From contig CALRJS020000002.1 of NCBI GenBank assembly GCA_943367595.1, positions 1 to 64,000 on the forward strand: a stretch of 64,000 nt of DNA, written 5' to 3'. This DNA comes from MW101C3 sp943367595. Its GTDB lineage: Bacteria; Cyanobacteriota; Cyanobacteriia; PCC-6307; Cyanobiaceae. The notes under the pieces were generated by a model, which worked only from the letters and a program-made list of their open reading frames with translations, was not told where the DNA came from and ran no database searches. Made by a program: the position numbers and the translations under genes. Position 1 is the stretch's first letter. Each line of letters starts with the position of its first letter. Shown piece by piece: positions 1-8,480 of the stretch.

Positions 1-441
1 ATGCACGGTTCGCTCGTGACCAGCTCGCTGGTGCGTGAGACGACCGAAAGCGAGAGCCAGAACTACGGCTACAAGTTCGGCCAAGAAGAAGAGACCTACA
101 ACATCGTGGCTGCTCACGGCTACTTCGGTCGCCTGATCTTCCAGTACGCCTCCTTCAACAACAGCCGCAGCCTGCACTTCTTCCTGGCTGCCTGGCCGGT
201 GGTTGGCATCTGGTTCACCGCCCTGGGCGTGAGCACGATGGCCTTCAACTTGAACGGTTTCAACTTCAACCAGTCGGTGCTGGATGCCCAGGGCCGGGTG
301 CTTAACACCTGGGCCGATGTGCTCAACCGCGGCAACCTCGGCTTCGAGGTGATGCACGAGCGCAATGCCCACAACTTCCCGCTCGACCTGGCACTGATGG
401 AGTCGGTGCCGGTGGCGCTGCAGGCTCCGGCGATCGGCTGA
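1..441 (+). CDS. psbA: Photosystem II D1 protein, C-terminal part (gene cut by window start)
   Basis: D1 carries the QB site and most ligands of the Mn4CaO5 cluster of photosystem II in the thylakoid membrane. The window opens inside the gene: the first codon matches Met214, so the apparent start is internal. With that offset His215 and His272 (non-heme iron), His252 and Ser264 (QB site), and His332, Glu333, His337, Asp342 and Ala344 (Mn cluster) all fall in place. Residues after Ala344 (LMESVPVALQAPAIG) are the tail normally removed by CtpA. Residue 130, which separates D1:1 from D1:2 forms, lies outside the window. A strong terminator follows, so the gene is probably monocistronic at this end. 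Confidence 0.98.
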   Translation: MHGSLVTSSLVRETTESESQNYGYKFGQEEETYNIVAAHGYFGRLIFQYASFNNSRSLHFFLAAWPVVGIWFTALGVSTMAFNLNGFNFNQSVLDAQGRVLNTWADVLNRGNLGFEVMHERNAHNFPLDLALMESVPVALQAPAIG

Positions 442-498
442 TCCAGCCTCTCTCGCCAGCCGCCAGGGGCCACCACCCCTGGCACCTGCACCCCTGAA

Positions 499-527
499 GG
501 CCTCCGCTCCGGCGGGGGCCTTTTCTT
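499..527 (+). terminator. Rho-independent terminator of psbA
   Basis: A 9-bp stem (GGCCTCCGC pairing with GCGGGGGCC, one T-G wobble) with a 4-nt loop is followed directly by TTTTCTT. It lies about 58 nt after the psbA stop and has the classic intrinsic terminator form. Confidence 0.75.
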
Positions 528-686
528 CTGGCTCCGGGAACTACTCCGCCGCCTCCGCTGCCGCAGTCACGCGCAGGCGTGCGCCACATCAGCACGGATC
601 TTCGTGCCACGGGTCACGTCACACCGATCACGTCAGCGCCACTTGTGTTCCCTTAGACCATTCCCCTGTCTGTCGCTGCACTGTTC

Positions 687-1658
687 ATGGCGGCCCGCTC
701 GACTCTCAGGCGCTCTGGCCTGGCCCTCTCCGGCGTGCTGTTGCTCACCAGTGCCGGCCTGATGGGATGCGCGTCCACACCGCCCCCGGCCGAGGAGGCG
801 CAAGCCCCTGCGTCGCGCCCGGGCGATCAGGCCCAGGCCAAGCCGCGTGTGCTCACCACCTTCACGATCCTGGCTGACATGGCCCGCCAGGTGGCCGGCG
901 ACCACCTGCAGGTGGAGTCGATCACCCGGCCGGGTGCCGAGATCCACGGCTACGAACCCACTCCCAGCGATCTGCGGCGCGCTGAAGGGGCCCAGCTGGT
1001 GCTGGTCAACGGCTTCGGCCTCGAGCGCTGGGCCGATCGGTTTCTCTCCGGTCTGCCGGGCGTGAAGCGGGTGGTGCTCACCGAAGGCATCGAGCCCCTG
1101 CCGATCGCCGGGGATGCCGCTGCCGGCAAGCCCAATCCGCACGCCTGGATGTCGCCCTGGCTGGCGGAGGTTTATGTGGAGAACATCCGCAAGGCCTTCA
1201 CCAAGCTCGACCCCGCCCATGCGGCCGATTTCAAGCGCAACGCCGAGGCCTACCGCGCTGAGCTGCGCGCCCTCGACAAGGACCTGCGCCGTGAACTGGC
1301 CACCCTGCCGCCCCAGCACCGCGTGCTGGCCACCTGCGAAGGCGCCTTCTCCTACCTCGCCCGCGACTACGGCCTCACCGAGGCTTACCTCTGGCCCGTC
1401 AATGCCGAATCCCAGGTCACCCCGCAGCGCATGGCCCGCCTGATCGCCACGGTCCGTGAGCGCCAGGTGCCGGCGGTGTTCTGTGAAAGCACTGTCTCGG
1501 CAGAAGCGCAGAAGCAGGTGGCGGCGGAGAGCGGCAGCCGCTTTGCCGGGGTGTTCTTCGTGGATTCCCTTTCGCCCGAAGGCGGCCCGGCCTCCTCCCT
1601 GCTGGAGCTGCAGCGGCACAATGTGTCCACACTGGTCAATGGACTCAAGGGGCGCTGA
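687..1658 (+). CDS. mntC: Manganese ABC transporter, substrate-binding lipoprotein
   Basis: Periplasmic metal-binding component of a Mn(II) ABC importer, cluster A-I (TroA/PsaA family), 323 aa. A lipoprotein signal ends in a lipobox with Cys28. Predicted metal ligands are His87, His152, Glu218 and Asp293. Glu rather than His at the third position favours Mn over Zn. Each lies two residues before the known ligand positions of Synechocystis MntC (recalled as 89/154/220/295). Cys217 and Cys266 match the Cys pair that forms a disulfide in that protein. First gene of mntC-mntA-mntB; mntA starts 4 bp after its stop. In Synechocystis this operon is repressed through ManSR; no such site was identified here. 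Confidence 0.93.
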   Translation: MAARSTLRRSGLALSGVLLLTSAGLMGCASTPPPAEEAQAPASRPGDQAQAKPRVLTTFTILADMARQVAGDHLQVESITRPGAEIHGYEPTPSDLRRAEGAQLVLVNGFGLERWADRFLSGLPGVKRVVLTEGIEPLPIAGDAAAGKPNPHAWMSPWLAEVYVENIRKAFTKLDPAHAADFKRNAEAYRAELRALDKDLRRELATLPPQHRVLATCEGAFSYLARDYGLTEAYLWPVNAESQVTPQRMARLIATVRERQVPAVFCESTVSAEAQKQVAAESGSRFAGVFFVDSLSPEGGPASSLLELQRHNVSTLVNGLKGR

Positions 1659-1662
1659 GCCG

Positions 1663-2472
1663 ATGCAACACCGCCCGCCCCGCCCGCCTCAGCACCGCCC
1701 GGCCCAGGAGCGCATCGTCGTCGACAACCTCTGCTACGCCTACAACGGCGTGGTGGCCCTGCACGACGTGTCGCTGCGGGCCTACGCCGGCAGCATCTGC
1801 GCCCTCGTGGGCATGAACGGCGCCGGCAAATCCACTCTGTTCAAGGCGCTGATGGGGTTTGTGCACCCCTCGCGCGGCACGATCGCCATCAACGGCGTGC
1901 CCCTGCGCGACGCCCTGCGCCAGCAGGCGGTGGCCTACGTGCCGCAGACCGAAAGCGTCGACTGGAACTTCCCGGTGAGCGTGGCGAACGTGGTGATGAT
2001 GGGCCGCTACGGCACCATGAATCTGCTGCGCATTCCCCGCCGCCGCGACCACCAGGCCGTGCGCGAGAGCCTGGAGCGGGTGGAGCTCTGGCCGTTGCGC
2101 CACCGCCAGATCGGCCAGCTCTCGGGCGGCCAGCGCAAGCGTGCCTTCGTCGCCCGTGCCCTGGCCCAGGAGGCCTCGGTGATGCTGCTCGATGAACCCT
2201 TTGCCGGCGTGGACATCCGCACCGAGAAGCTGCTGATCCAGTTGTTCCAGCAGTTCCGTCAGGAGGGCCGCACGCTGCTGATCTCCACCCACGATCTGAG
2301 CCATGTCACCGGCTTCTGTGACGACGTGGTGCTGATCAACAAGACCGTGCTTGCTTACGGCGAAACCTCCGAGGTGTTCACCCAGGAAAACGTAGCCCGC
2401 ACCTTCGGCGGCGGACCGCTCGATTCCCTCACGATCACCCCGCCGGATCCCTCCGCTGAGGGCGACCTGTGA
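1663..2472 (+). CDS. mntA: Manganese ABC transporter, ATP-binding protein
   Basis: ATPase subunit (269 aa) that powers Mn(II) uptake with MntC and MntB. Walker A is at about residues 50-58 (GMNGAGKST), the signature is LSGGQRKRA, Walker B is VMLLDEPFAG, and the switch His sits in STHDLSH. An open frame extends upstream to 1456 inside mntC, but the ATG at 1663, just after the mntC stop, gives the normal family length. The stop overlaps the mntB ATG by one base (TGATG), implying translational coupling. Confidence 0.94.
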   Translation: MQHRPPRPPQHRPAQERIVVDNLCYAYNGVVALHDVSLRAYAGSICALVGMNGAGKSTLFKALMGFVHPSRGTIAINGVPLRDALRQQAVAYVPQTESVDWNFPVSVANVVMMGRYGTMNLLRIPRRRDHQAVRESLERVELWPLRHRQIGQLSGGQRKRAFVARALAQEASVMLLDEPFAGVDIRTEKLLIQLFQQFRQEGRTLLISTHDLSHVTGFCDDVVLINKTVLAYGETSEVFTQENVARTFGGGPLDSLTITPPDPSAEGDL

Positions 2473-3311
2473 TGGACGCGCTCCCCTGGCTCACCGAACC
2501 GCTGCAGCATGCCTTCATGCAGCGCGCCCTGCTGGTGAGCATGCTCGTGGCCTCCGTCTGCGGCTTGCTCTCCTGCTACATGACCCTCAAAGGCTGGGCG
2601 CTGATGGGTGATGCGGTGTCCCATGCGGTGATGCCTGGGGTGGTGATCGCCTACGCCCTCAACCTGCCCTTCGCCCTTGGCGCCTTCGTGTTCGGCGTGG
2701 GATCGGTGGCGGTGATCGGCTACATCAAGCAGATGACCCGCATCAAGGAAGACACCGTGATCGGGCTGGTGTTCACCGGTTTCTTCGCCTTCGGCCTGAT
2801 CCTGGTGTCGAAGGTGCGCAGCAGCATCGATCTCACCCACATCCTGTTCGGCAATGTGCTGGGCATCAGCCCCGCCGACATCCAGCAGACGCTCTGGATC
2901 TGCGGCCTGGTGCTGGCGGTGCTGCTGCTGTTGCGCCGTGACCTCATCCTCTTCTGCTTCGATCCCACCCACGCCCGCTCAATCGGCATCCACACCGGCG
3001 TGCTCCACTACCTGCTGCTGGCTGTGCTGTCACTGGCGGCGGTGGCCGGCCTGCAGACCGTGGGCATCATCCTGGTGGTGGCCATGCTGGTCACCCCGGG
3101 CGCCACGGCACACCTGCTCACCGATCGCTTCGACCGGATGACCTGGATCGCGGTCGGCTCCGCCGTGCTCTCCAGCGTGGTGGGCATCTACTGGAGCTAC
3201 TGGCTGGATGCCTCCACCGGCGGCTGCATCGTGGTGGTCCAGACCTGCCTGTTCCTGGCCAGCTTCCTGTTCGCGCCCCGCCATGGGCTGGTGGCGCAGC
3301 TGCGCCAGTGA
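2472..3311 (+). CDS. mntB: Manganese ABC transporter, permease protein
   Basis: Membrane subunit of the Mn importer, ABC-3 family (ZnuB/MntB type), 279 aa, with about eight hydrophobic helices. The family pattern of a polar GDAVSHAVMPGVV stretch near residue 50 and a GIHTGVLHYLLL segment in the second half is present. I take the ATG at 2472 that overlaps the mntA stop; a GTG one codon earlier is possible. The 3' end overlaps the next gene by 4 bp (GTGA), so the downstream DUF4336 gene is probably cotranscribed. Confidence 0.93.
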   Translation: MDALPWLTEPLQHAFMQRALLVSMLVASVCGLLSCYMTLKGWALMGDAVSHAVMPGVVIAYALNLPFALGAFVFGVGSVAVIGYIKQMTRIKEDTVIGLVFTGFFAFGLILVSKVRSSIDLTHILFGNVLGISPADIQQTLWICGLVLAVLLLLRRDLILFCFDPTHARSIGIHTGVLHYLLLAVLSLAAVAGLQTVGIILVVAMLVTPGATAHLLTDRFDRMTWIAVGSAVLSSVVGIYWSYWLDASTGGCIVVVQTCLFLASFLFAPRHGLVAQLRQ

Positions 3312-4519
3312 GCGCCTCGAACGCCCTGCCCCCCACGCTGAGGCTGCGGCAGGGGTGGCCCTGGTGGCCGTTGCTGCCGCTCTATCCCTATGGCCGCCGC
3401 CGCACCCTGGTGCGCGAGCTGGTGCCTGGCCAGATCTGGAGTTTCGAGCAGCTGCAGGGTGTGCTCTACGTGGCGGTGCCGATCCGCATGACCGTGGCAA
3501 GGCTTACCGATGGGCTGCTGCTCTATGCGCCGGTGGCGCCCACCCAGGAGCTGCTGCACAGCCTGCGCGAGCTGGAAGCTCGCTTTGGGCCGGTGCGCAC
3601 GATCGTGCTGCCCACCAGCTCCGGGCTGGAGCACAAGCTGCCGGTGCCGGCAATGGCCCGGGCCTTTCCTGCCGCCACCGTGTGGGTGAGCCCGCGTCAG
3701 TGGAGCTTTCCGCTGCCCCTCCCCCTGCCCTGGCTCGGATTTCCCGCTGGCCGCACCCGGGTGCTGTTCGAGCAGGGGCTGCCCCACGCCGATCAGCTGC
3801 AGTGGGAGATGCTCGGCCCGCTCGACCTGGGCCTCGGCACCTTCGTGGAAGTGGCCTGCCTGCACCGGGCCAGCGGCAGCCTGCTCGTCACCGATGCGCT
3901 GGTGGCCATCTCCAGCGAACCGCCGGAGATCTTCAGCAGCGATCCCACGCCCCTGCTGTTCCATGCCCGCGAGCAGGGCGCCGATCCGCTCAGCGATGGC
4001 CAGGAGCAACGGCGGCGCGGCTGGATGCGGCTGGTGCTGTTCGCCTCCTACCTGCGGCCGTCGGCGCTGGAGGTGCCGCCCTGGCCTGAGGTGATCGCCG
4101 GCAGCTTCCGGCCGGGGCTGCGTGCCGCCAAGGCCTACTTCGGCCTCTACCCGTTTCGCTGGCAGCCGGGTTGGGAGGCTGAATTCGAGGCGCTGCTGGG
4201 TGGTGGTGCCCATCCTCTACAGGTGGCGCCGGTGCTGGAGCGGCTGGTGTTTCCCAGGACCCGCACCGCGCTAGTGGCGTGGCTGCGGCGGCTCGCCCAG
4301 CTGCCCGGCATCCGCCAGGTGGTGCTCGCCCACTACGCGGCACCGGTGGCGGCCACTTCGCAAGATCTCCAGCGCCTCGCCGATGCTCTGGAGCAGCGCC
4401 CGTGGGCGCCCTCCACTGGATCGTGGCAATTCCTCGCCGGCATCGACAGCGCCCTTGTGCGCTGGGGTGTGGTGCCGGAGGTGCCGGCAGCGGAGACTCA
4501 AGCCACAGGAAAGGGCTGA
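3308..4519 (+). CDS. DUF4336 domain-containing protein
   Basis: 403-aa soluble protein resembling the DUF4336 family found in cyanobacteria and plastids; function not established. The family is thought to be distantly related to metallo-beta-lactamase folds, but I see no clear HxHxDH motif. The N-terminal part (WPWWPLLPLYPYGRRRTL, then VPGQIWSFEQLQG) is typical of the family. Start is a GTG overlapping the mntB stop (GTGA). Its place at the end of the mnt operon suggests a link to metal supply, which is inference only. Confidence 0.75.
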   Translation: MSASNALPPTLRLRQGWPWWPLLPLYPYGRRRTLVRELVPGQIWSFEQLQGVLYVAVPIRMTVARLTDGLLLYAPVAPTQELLHSLRELEARFGPVRTIVLPTSSGLEHKLPVPAMARAFPAATVWVSPRQWSFPLPLPLPWLGFPAGRTRVLFEQGLPHADQLQWEMLGPLDLGLGTFVEVACLHRASGSLLVTDALVAISSEPPEIFSSDPTPLLFHAREQGADPLSDGQEQRRRGWMRLVLFASYLRPSALEVPPWPEVIAGSFRPGLRAAKAYFGLYPFRWQPGWEAEFEALLGGGAHPLQVAPVLERLVFPRTRTALVAWLRRLAQLPGIRQVVLAHYAAPVAATSQDLQRLADALEQRPWAPSTGSWQFLAGIDSALVRWGVVPEVPAAETQATGKG

Positions 4520-4556
4520 TCCGTTCGGATCTGCTGAGCCCTGCGGGTCGCTGGGT

Positions 4557-4934
4557 TCAGAGGGAGAGCTCGCCGGGATCGGCATCCAGGGAGCCTTCGC
4601 CGAACAGGCTGCTCTCCAGCTCCATGCGCTGCTCCATCTGGCGCAGGAAGTAGCCCGTCATCATCGCGGAGGCCAGCAGGCCAGCGAGGTTGTCGCGGCT
4701 GGCCTGGATCTTCACTTCAAACTGCTCGCCCGGCAGCATGCCCAGCAGGCCCTGAACGTTGTGGCGGATGATGTCCTGAATGTCGCCACTGGCGGATCGG
4801 GCCACACGCTGCAAAACGTCCGGAGATTGCTCCTGCAGGTACTGGATCAGCGAGTTGCCGCTGATCGATTCGCTGTCGGTCGTCAGGAACTCCGGGTTGA
4901 ACATCTCCGGTGTGCTCTGCGTCACGACCTGCAC
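4557..4934 (-). CDS. DUF760 domain-containing protein
   Basis: 125-aa protein that looks like the DUF760 family shared by cyanobacteria and chloroplasts. The core has SLIQYLQEQSPDVLQRVARS, then a helical stretch with IIRHNVQGLLGMLP and a segment ending in GYFLRQMEQRM. The acidic C-terminus is poorly conserved. No enzyme motif is visible and no function is assigned. The gene lies 19 bp downstream of lepB on the same strand and is probably cotranscribed with it. It is convergent with the DUF4336 gene. Confidence 0.75.
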   Translation of the reverse strand: MQVVTQSTPEMFNPEFLTTDSESISGNSLIQYLQEQSPDVLQRVARSASGDIQDIIRHNVQGLLGMLPGEQFEVKIQASRDNLAGLLASAMMTGYFLRQMEQRMELESSLFGEGSLDADPGELSL

Positions 4935-4953
4935 CCTAACGCAGCTCTCCGGG

Positions 4954-5598
4954 TCAACCCATCGCGGCAGAGGGTGAGAACCGTATAGGTCCGAGCTTGT
5001 TCCAGGGCCAGTAGCGCAACACGGCGGTGCCGATCACATGGTCGACAGGCAGGGGGCCCCAGAGGTGCGAATCGAGGCTGGCATTGCGGTTGTCGCCTAG
5101 CACCAGCAGGCAATCAGGCGGCACGGTGAGCGGCGCCAGCTCGTAGTCGATCGGTTCGGCCCGCCACGGCTCCGGCACCGGCTGGCCGTTGCGGACCAGC
5201 TGGCCGTCATGGACGGCGATCTGATCCCCCGCCGCCCCCACCACCCGCTTGATCAGGGCGGCATCGGGGTCGTAGCCAGCCGCCAGCAGGGCGTCGGGAG
5301 GGTGGAACACCACGATCGTGCCCACCGGCAGAGGCCGGTGCAGGCGCGCCCGCAGCTTCTCCACCAGCACCCGGTCGTTGAGCTGAAGGGTGGGCAGCAT
5401 GGAGCCGGAGGGGATCCAGCGGGGTTCGATCACCGCCCAGCGCAGCAGCAGCGCCACGCCCACCCACAGCAGCAGCAGGCCGATCTGGCGCAGCAGCCCG
5501 GAGCGACCTTCGCCCGATGGGCTGCCAGCAGGGCCACCGCCCGATGCTCCGCCGCCGGTGGGAGTGGCGCTCATGTCGGGGGCTCCGGTCGTGGGCAT
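4954..5598 (-). CDS. lepB: Signal peptidase I
   Basis: Type I signal peptidase that cleaves Sec/Tat signal peptides at the thylakoid or plasma membrane. The S26 family Ser/Lys dyad is visible: Ser in IPSGSMLPTL and Lys in ALIKRVVGAAGD. The box with VLGDNRNASLDSHLWGPLP is also present. One N-terminal membrane anchor precedes the catalytic Ser. The frame is open to a GTG at 5622, only 8 bp from the divergent menD start, so I prefer the ATG at 5598; the ATG at 5574 is also possible. A Gly/Ser/Pro-rich cytosolic leader of about 30 residues precedes the anchor. Confidence 0.92.
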   Translation of the reverse strand: MPTTGAPDMSATPTGGGASGGGPAGSPSGEGRSGLLRQIGLLLLWVGVALLLRWAVIEPRWIPSGSMLPTLQLNDRVLVEKLRARLHRPLPVGTIVVFHPPDALLAAGYDPDAALIKRVVGAAGDQIAVHDGQLVRNGQPVPEPWRAEPIDYELAPLTVPPDCLLVLGDNRNASLDSHLWGPLPVDHVIGTAVLRYWPWNKLGPIRFSPSAAMG

Positions 5599-5630
5599 GA
5601 TCAGGCCATCCTGAACAGTCACGTGCCCCG

Positions 5631-7454
5631 GTGAGCGGCGACGACGACCTCGGCAGCCATGCCTCAGCGGGCGCGGATGATCGTGCGGCGGCGAATCTGA
5701 GCGCGGCCCATGCGCTGCTGCTCGCCTTCCGGCAACTGGGGTTGCGGCGGCTCGTGCTCTGCCCCGGCAGCCGCTCGGCGCCGCTGGCGATTGCGGCCGG
5801 CCTGCTGGAGGCCGAAGACGAAGGCCTGCGGCTTTACACCGCCATCGACGAGCGCTCCGCTGCGTTCTTTGCGCTGGGGCTGAGCCGCGCCGATGGGCTG
5901 CCGGCGGCGCTGATCACCACGTCCGGCACGGCGGTGGCCAACCTGCTGCCGGCGGCGGTGGAAGCCGACCATGGCGCGATTCCGTTGCTGCTGCTCAGCG
6001 CCGACCGGCCCCAGCGGTTGAAGGGGCGCGGCGCCAACCAGACGGTGAACCAGGAGGACTTTCTGCGCTGCAGCTGCCGCTGGGCTGGTGCCGGTGCTGA
6101 TGAAGGCCTGGCCGTCATGGCGCCCGCCAGCCTGCAGGCGCTCGCGCGGCGAGCCTGGCAGGAGGCCATCGGTCACCCGGCCGGCCCTGTGCACCTCAAC
6201 CTGGCCTTCGAGGAGCCGCTCCATCCCTCGGCCGCCGCCATCGCGGCGCTCGTGGGCCGCATGCCCAGCGACAGGGGGGTGGGGGTTCAGCCGGAGCCGT
6301 CCGTGCCGCCGGCAGCCGTGCCGCTGCTGGATCCCGATCAGCCCGGCGTGATCGTGGCCGGGCCCTGGCGCGGTGCCCCGCAGCAATGGCCGGCCCACCT
6401 TGAGGCCCTGCAACGCTGGCAGCGGCGCTGCGGCTGGCCCCTGCTCGCCGATGGCCTGTCGGGCCTGCGGGGTCAGCCGTCGCTGGAGCTGGTGGCGGGC
6501 TACGACCTGCTGCTGGAGGAGCCCACGGAGCCGTTGCAGGTGTCCCAGCTGCTGCGGCTCGGGCCCCTGCCCGCCAGCCGCCGGCTGCAACAGTGGATCG
6601 GGCGCCAGCGTGGTTGCCAGCTGGTGATCAGCGAGGGCGACCCGCGCGATTTTGACCCGCTTGGCACTGCCAGCCACCGCTTTGGCCATGGGCTGTCGGC
6701 CTGGTGCCGGGCGCTGCCTGCGGCGCTCTGGGCCGGGGAGCCGCCGGCGGCCAACCGCGCCTGGCAACGGCGCTGGATGGAGCTGGAGCACACGGTGCAG
6801 GCAGGGCTCACTCAGGCCCTGCCGGCTACTGGTGCTGCCAATGAACCCGCTATCGCCCGGGCCCTGAGCCTGCTGTTGCCGCCGCAGCTGCCGGTGATGC
6901 TGGCCAGCAGCAGCCCCGTGCGCGACTGGGAGAGCTTTGCTCCGCAGCCGGGCGCGCCCCGGCCGCTGTTCGGTTTCCGCGGAGCCTCCGGCATCGACGG
7001 CACCCTCTCGCTGGCGGCCGGCCTGGCGGAAAGCGCCGGATCCCTGCTGCTGCTCAGCGGCGATCTCGCCCTCCTGCACGACAGCAACGGCTGGCTCTGG
7101 CGGCAACAGCTGCGCGGGCGCCTCACCGTGGTGCTGATCGACAACGGCGGTGGCGGCATTTTCGAGCAGCTGCCGATCCGCACCACCGGCGCTTCGCCCG
7201 GTCCGCCCGAGCTTGCTGCGCCCTTCGATTTCGAGCGCCTGTTCGCTATGCCGCAGAGCCTCGATCAGGGCTCCCTGGCGGCGCTGCACGGCGTGCCCGT
7301 GCGGCGTGTGGCGCAGCTGGAGGAGCTGGAGGAGGCACTGGCCTGGGCGCTGCCCCAGCCCCTGGCCCTGCTGGAGCTGCGCACCGACCGCCAGCAGGAT
7401 GCCCGCCTGCGGCGCCAGCTGCGGGCTGCGCTGGCGCCTGGCTCCACAGCTTGA
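5631..7454 (+). CDS. menD: SEPHCHC synthase (2-succinyl-5-enolpyruvyl-6-hydroxy-3-cyclohexene-1-carboxylate synthase)
   Basis: Thiamine-diphosphate enzyme that joins isochorismate and 2-oxoglutarate in phylloquinone (vitamin K1) synthesis; phylloquinone is the A1 acceptor of photosystem I. 607 aa, slightly longer than usual. The N-terminal TPP domain has LVLCPGSRSAPLAIA and TTSGTAVANLLPAAVEADH. The C-terminal TPP/Mg site has LSGDLALLHDSNGWLW and the IDNGGGGIFEQLP motif. GTG start at 5631; a later start is possible because the first 20 residues are not conserved. The 3' end runs into a 25-nt tandem repeat that spans the stop. menB follows. Confidence 0.94.
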   Translation: MSGDDDLGSHASAGADDRAAANLSAAHALLLAFRQLGLRRLVLCPGSRSAPLAIAAGLLEAEDEGLRLYTAIDERSAAFFALGLSRADGLPAALITTSGTAVANLLPAAVEADHGAIPLLLLSADRPQRLKGRGANQTVNQEDFLRCSCRWAGAGADEGLAVMAPASLQALARRAWQEAIGHPAGPVHLNLAFEEPLHPSAAAIAALVGRMPSDRGVGVQPEPSVPPAAVPLLDPDQPGVIVAGPWRGAPQQWPAHLEALQRWQRRCGWPLLADGLSGLRGQPSLELVAGYDLLLEEPTEPLQVSQLLRLGPLPASRRLQQWIGRQRGCQLVISEGDPRDFDPLGTASHRFGHGLSAWCRALPAALWAGEPPAANRAWQRRWMELEHTVQAGLTQALPATGAANEPAIARALSLLLPPQLPVMLASSSPVRDWESFAPQPGAPRPLFGFRGASGIDGTLSLAAGLAESAGSLLLLSGDLALLHDSNGWLWRQQLRGRLTVVLIDNGGGGIFEQLPIRTTGASPGPPELAAPFDFERLFAMPQSLDQGSLAALHGVPVRRVAQLEELEEALAWALPQPLALLELRTDRQQDARLRRQLRAALAPGSTA

Positions 7455-7508
7455 GCTGGCCCATGGCTCCACAGCGTGAGCCGGCCCACGGCTCCGCAGA
7501 ATGAGCCG
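7439..7508 (+). repeat. 25-nt tandem repeat across the menD stop and menB 5' region
   Basis: Three units of about 25 nt at 7439-7463, 7464-7488 and 7489-7508 (last one incomplete and more diverged). Each begins TGGCTCCACAG or CGGCTCCGCAG and contains TGAGCYGGCCCA or a variant. The first unit holds the last menD codons and its TGA. A GTG in the second unit (7476) could be taken as a menB start, but it comes from the repeat. Confidence 0.8.
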
Positions 7509-7532
7509 AAGCCGCTGCCGTTGTCAGGCCCG

Positions 7533-8435
7533 ATGCGCCCCGATTCCGCCGCACCTCCCTCCCAGCCCGCGCCGGCGGACCCCGTGCTGCCCGGCACTGC
7601 TCCGGTGCTCTGGACGCCGGCCGCCACCTACACCGACATCCGTTTCGACACCTGCGCGCAGGGGATGGCCCGCATTGCGATCAACCGGCCGGCCAAGCGC
7701 AATGCCTTCCGACCGCTCACGGTGCAGGAGCTCTGCGATGCCTTCTCGCGCGTGCGCGACGATCCCCGCATCGGCGTGGTGCTGTTCACCGGTGTGGGTC
7801 CGGCCGCCGACGGCGGCTACGCCTTCTGCTCCGGCGGCGACCAGAGCGTGCGCGGCGATGGCGGTTACCTCGATGCCAGCGGCCTGCCGCGGCTCAATGT
7901 GCTCGACCTGCAGCGGCTGATCCGTTCGCTGCCCAAGGTGGTGATCGCCCTGGTGGCGGGCTATGCGATCGGTGGCGGGCAGGTGCTTCACCTGCTCTGC
8001 GATCTGAGCCTGGCGGCGGAGAACGCAGTGTTCGGCCAGACGGGCCCGCGGGTGGGCAGCTTCGATGGCGGTTTCGGCGCCGGCTACCTCGCCCGCGTGG
8101 TGGGGCAGCGCAAGGCACGGGAGATCTGGTTTCTTTGCCGCCGCTACGACGCCGGCCAGGCCCTGGCCATGGGGCTCGTCAATGCGGTGGTGCCGCTGGA
8201 GGAACTGGAGGCGGAAGGGGTGCGCTGGGGGCTGGAGATCATGCAGCACAGCCCCACAGCCATTCGCTGCCTCAAGGCGGCCTTCAATGCCGAAACCGAC
8301 GGCATGGCGGGTATCCAGGAGCTGGCGGGCCAGGCCACTCATCTTTTTTACCGGACGGAAGAAGGTCAGGAAGGGCGCAATGCCTTCCTGGAAAAACGTG
8401 AACCGGATTTCAGCGAGGCGCCCTGGCTGCCGTGA
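7533..8435 (+). CDS. menB: 1,4-dihydroxy-2-naphthoyl-CoA synthase
   Basis: Crotonase-fold enzyme that closes the naphthoquinone ring (Dieckmann-type condensation of o-succinylbenzoyl-CoA) in phylloquinone synthesis. 300 aa from the ATG at 7533. The oxyanion-hole segment is SGGDQSVRGDGGY. The strongly conserved block with QTGPRVGSFDGGFGAGYLAR and KAREIWFLCRRYDA identifies MenB rather than another crotonase. The frame stays open to a GTG at 7476, but that codon lies inside a tandem repeat and the first about 20 residues would be low-complexity. Paired with menD, as expected for the pathway. Confidence 0.93.
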   Translation: MRPDSAAPPSQPAPADPVLPGTAPVLWTPAATYTDIRFDTCAQGMARIAINRPAKRNAFRPLTVQELCDAFSRVRDDPRIGVVLFTGVGPAADGGYAFCSGGDQSVRGDGGYLDASGLPRLNVLDLQRLIRSLPKVVIALVAGYAIGGGQVLHLLCDLSLAAENAVFGQTGPRVGSFDGGFGAGYLARVVGQRKAREIWFLCRRYDAGQALAMGLVNAVVPLEELEAEGVRWGLEIMQHSPTAIRCLKAAFNAETDGMAGIQELAGQATHLFYRTEEGQEGRNAFLEKREPDFSEAPWLP

Positions 8436-8480
8436 TGGGTTGACCCGGCTTAGGGTCGTGGAAATCATGGAAACAGTGCA

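Noticed and set aside
633..1619. 328-aa frame on the minus strand opposite mntC
   Set aside because: Codon-position GC bias produces long antisense frames throughout; the product is His/Gly/Arg-rich with no domains.
1456..1662. Upstream extension of mntA inside mntC
   Set aside because: Shadow of mntC; the ATG 4 bp after the mntC stop gives a normal ABC ATPase.
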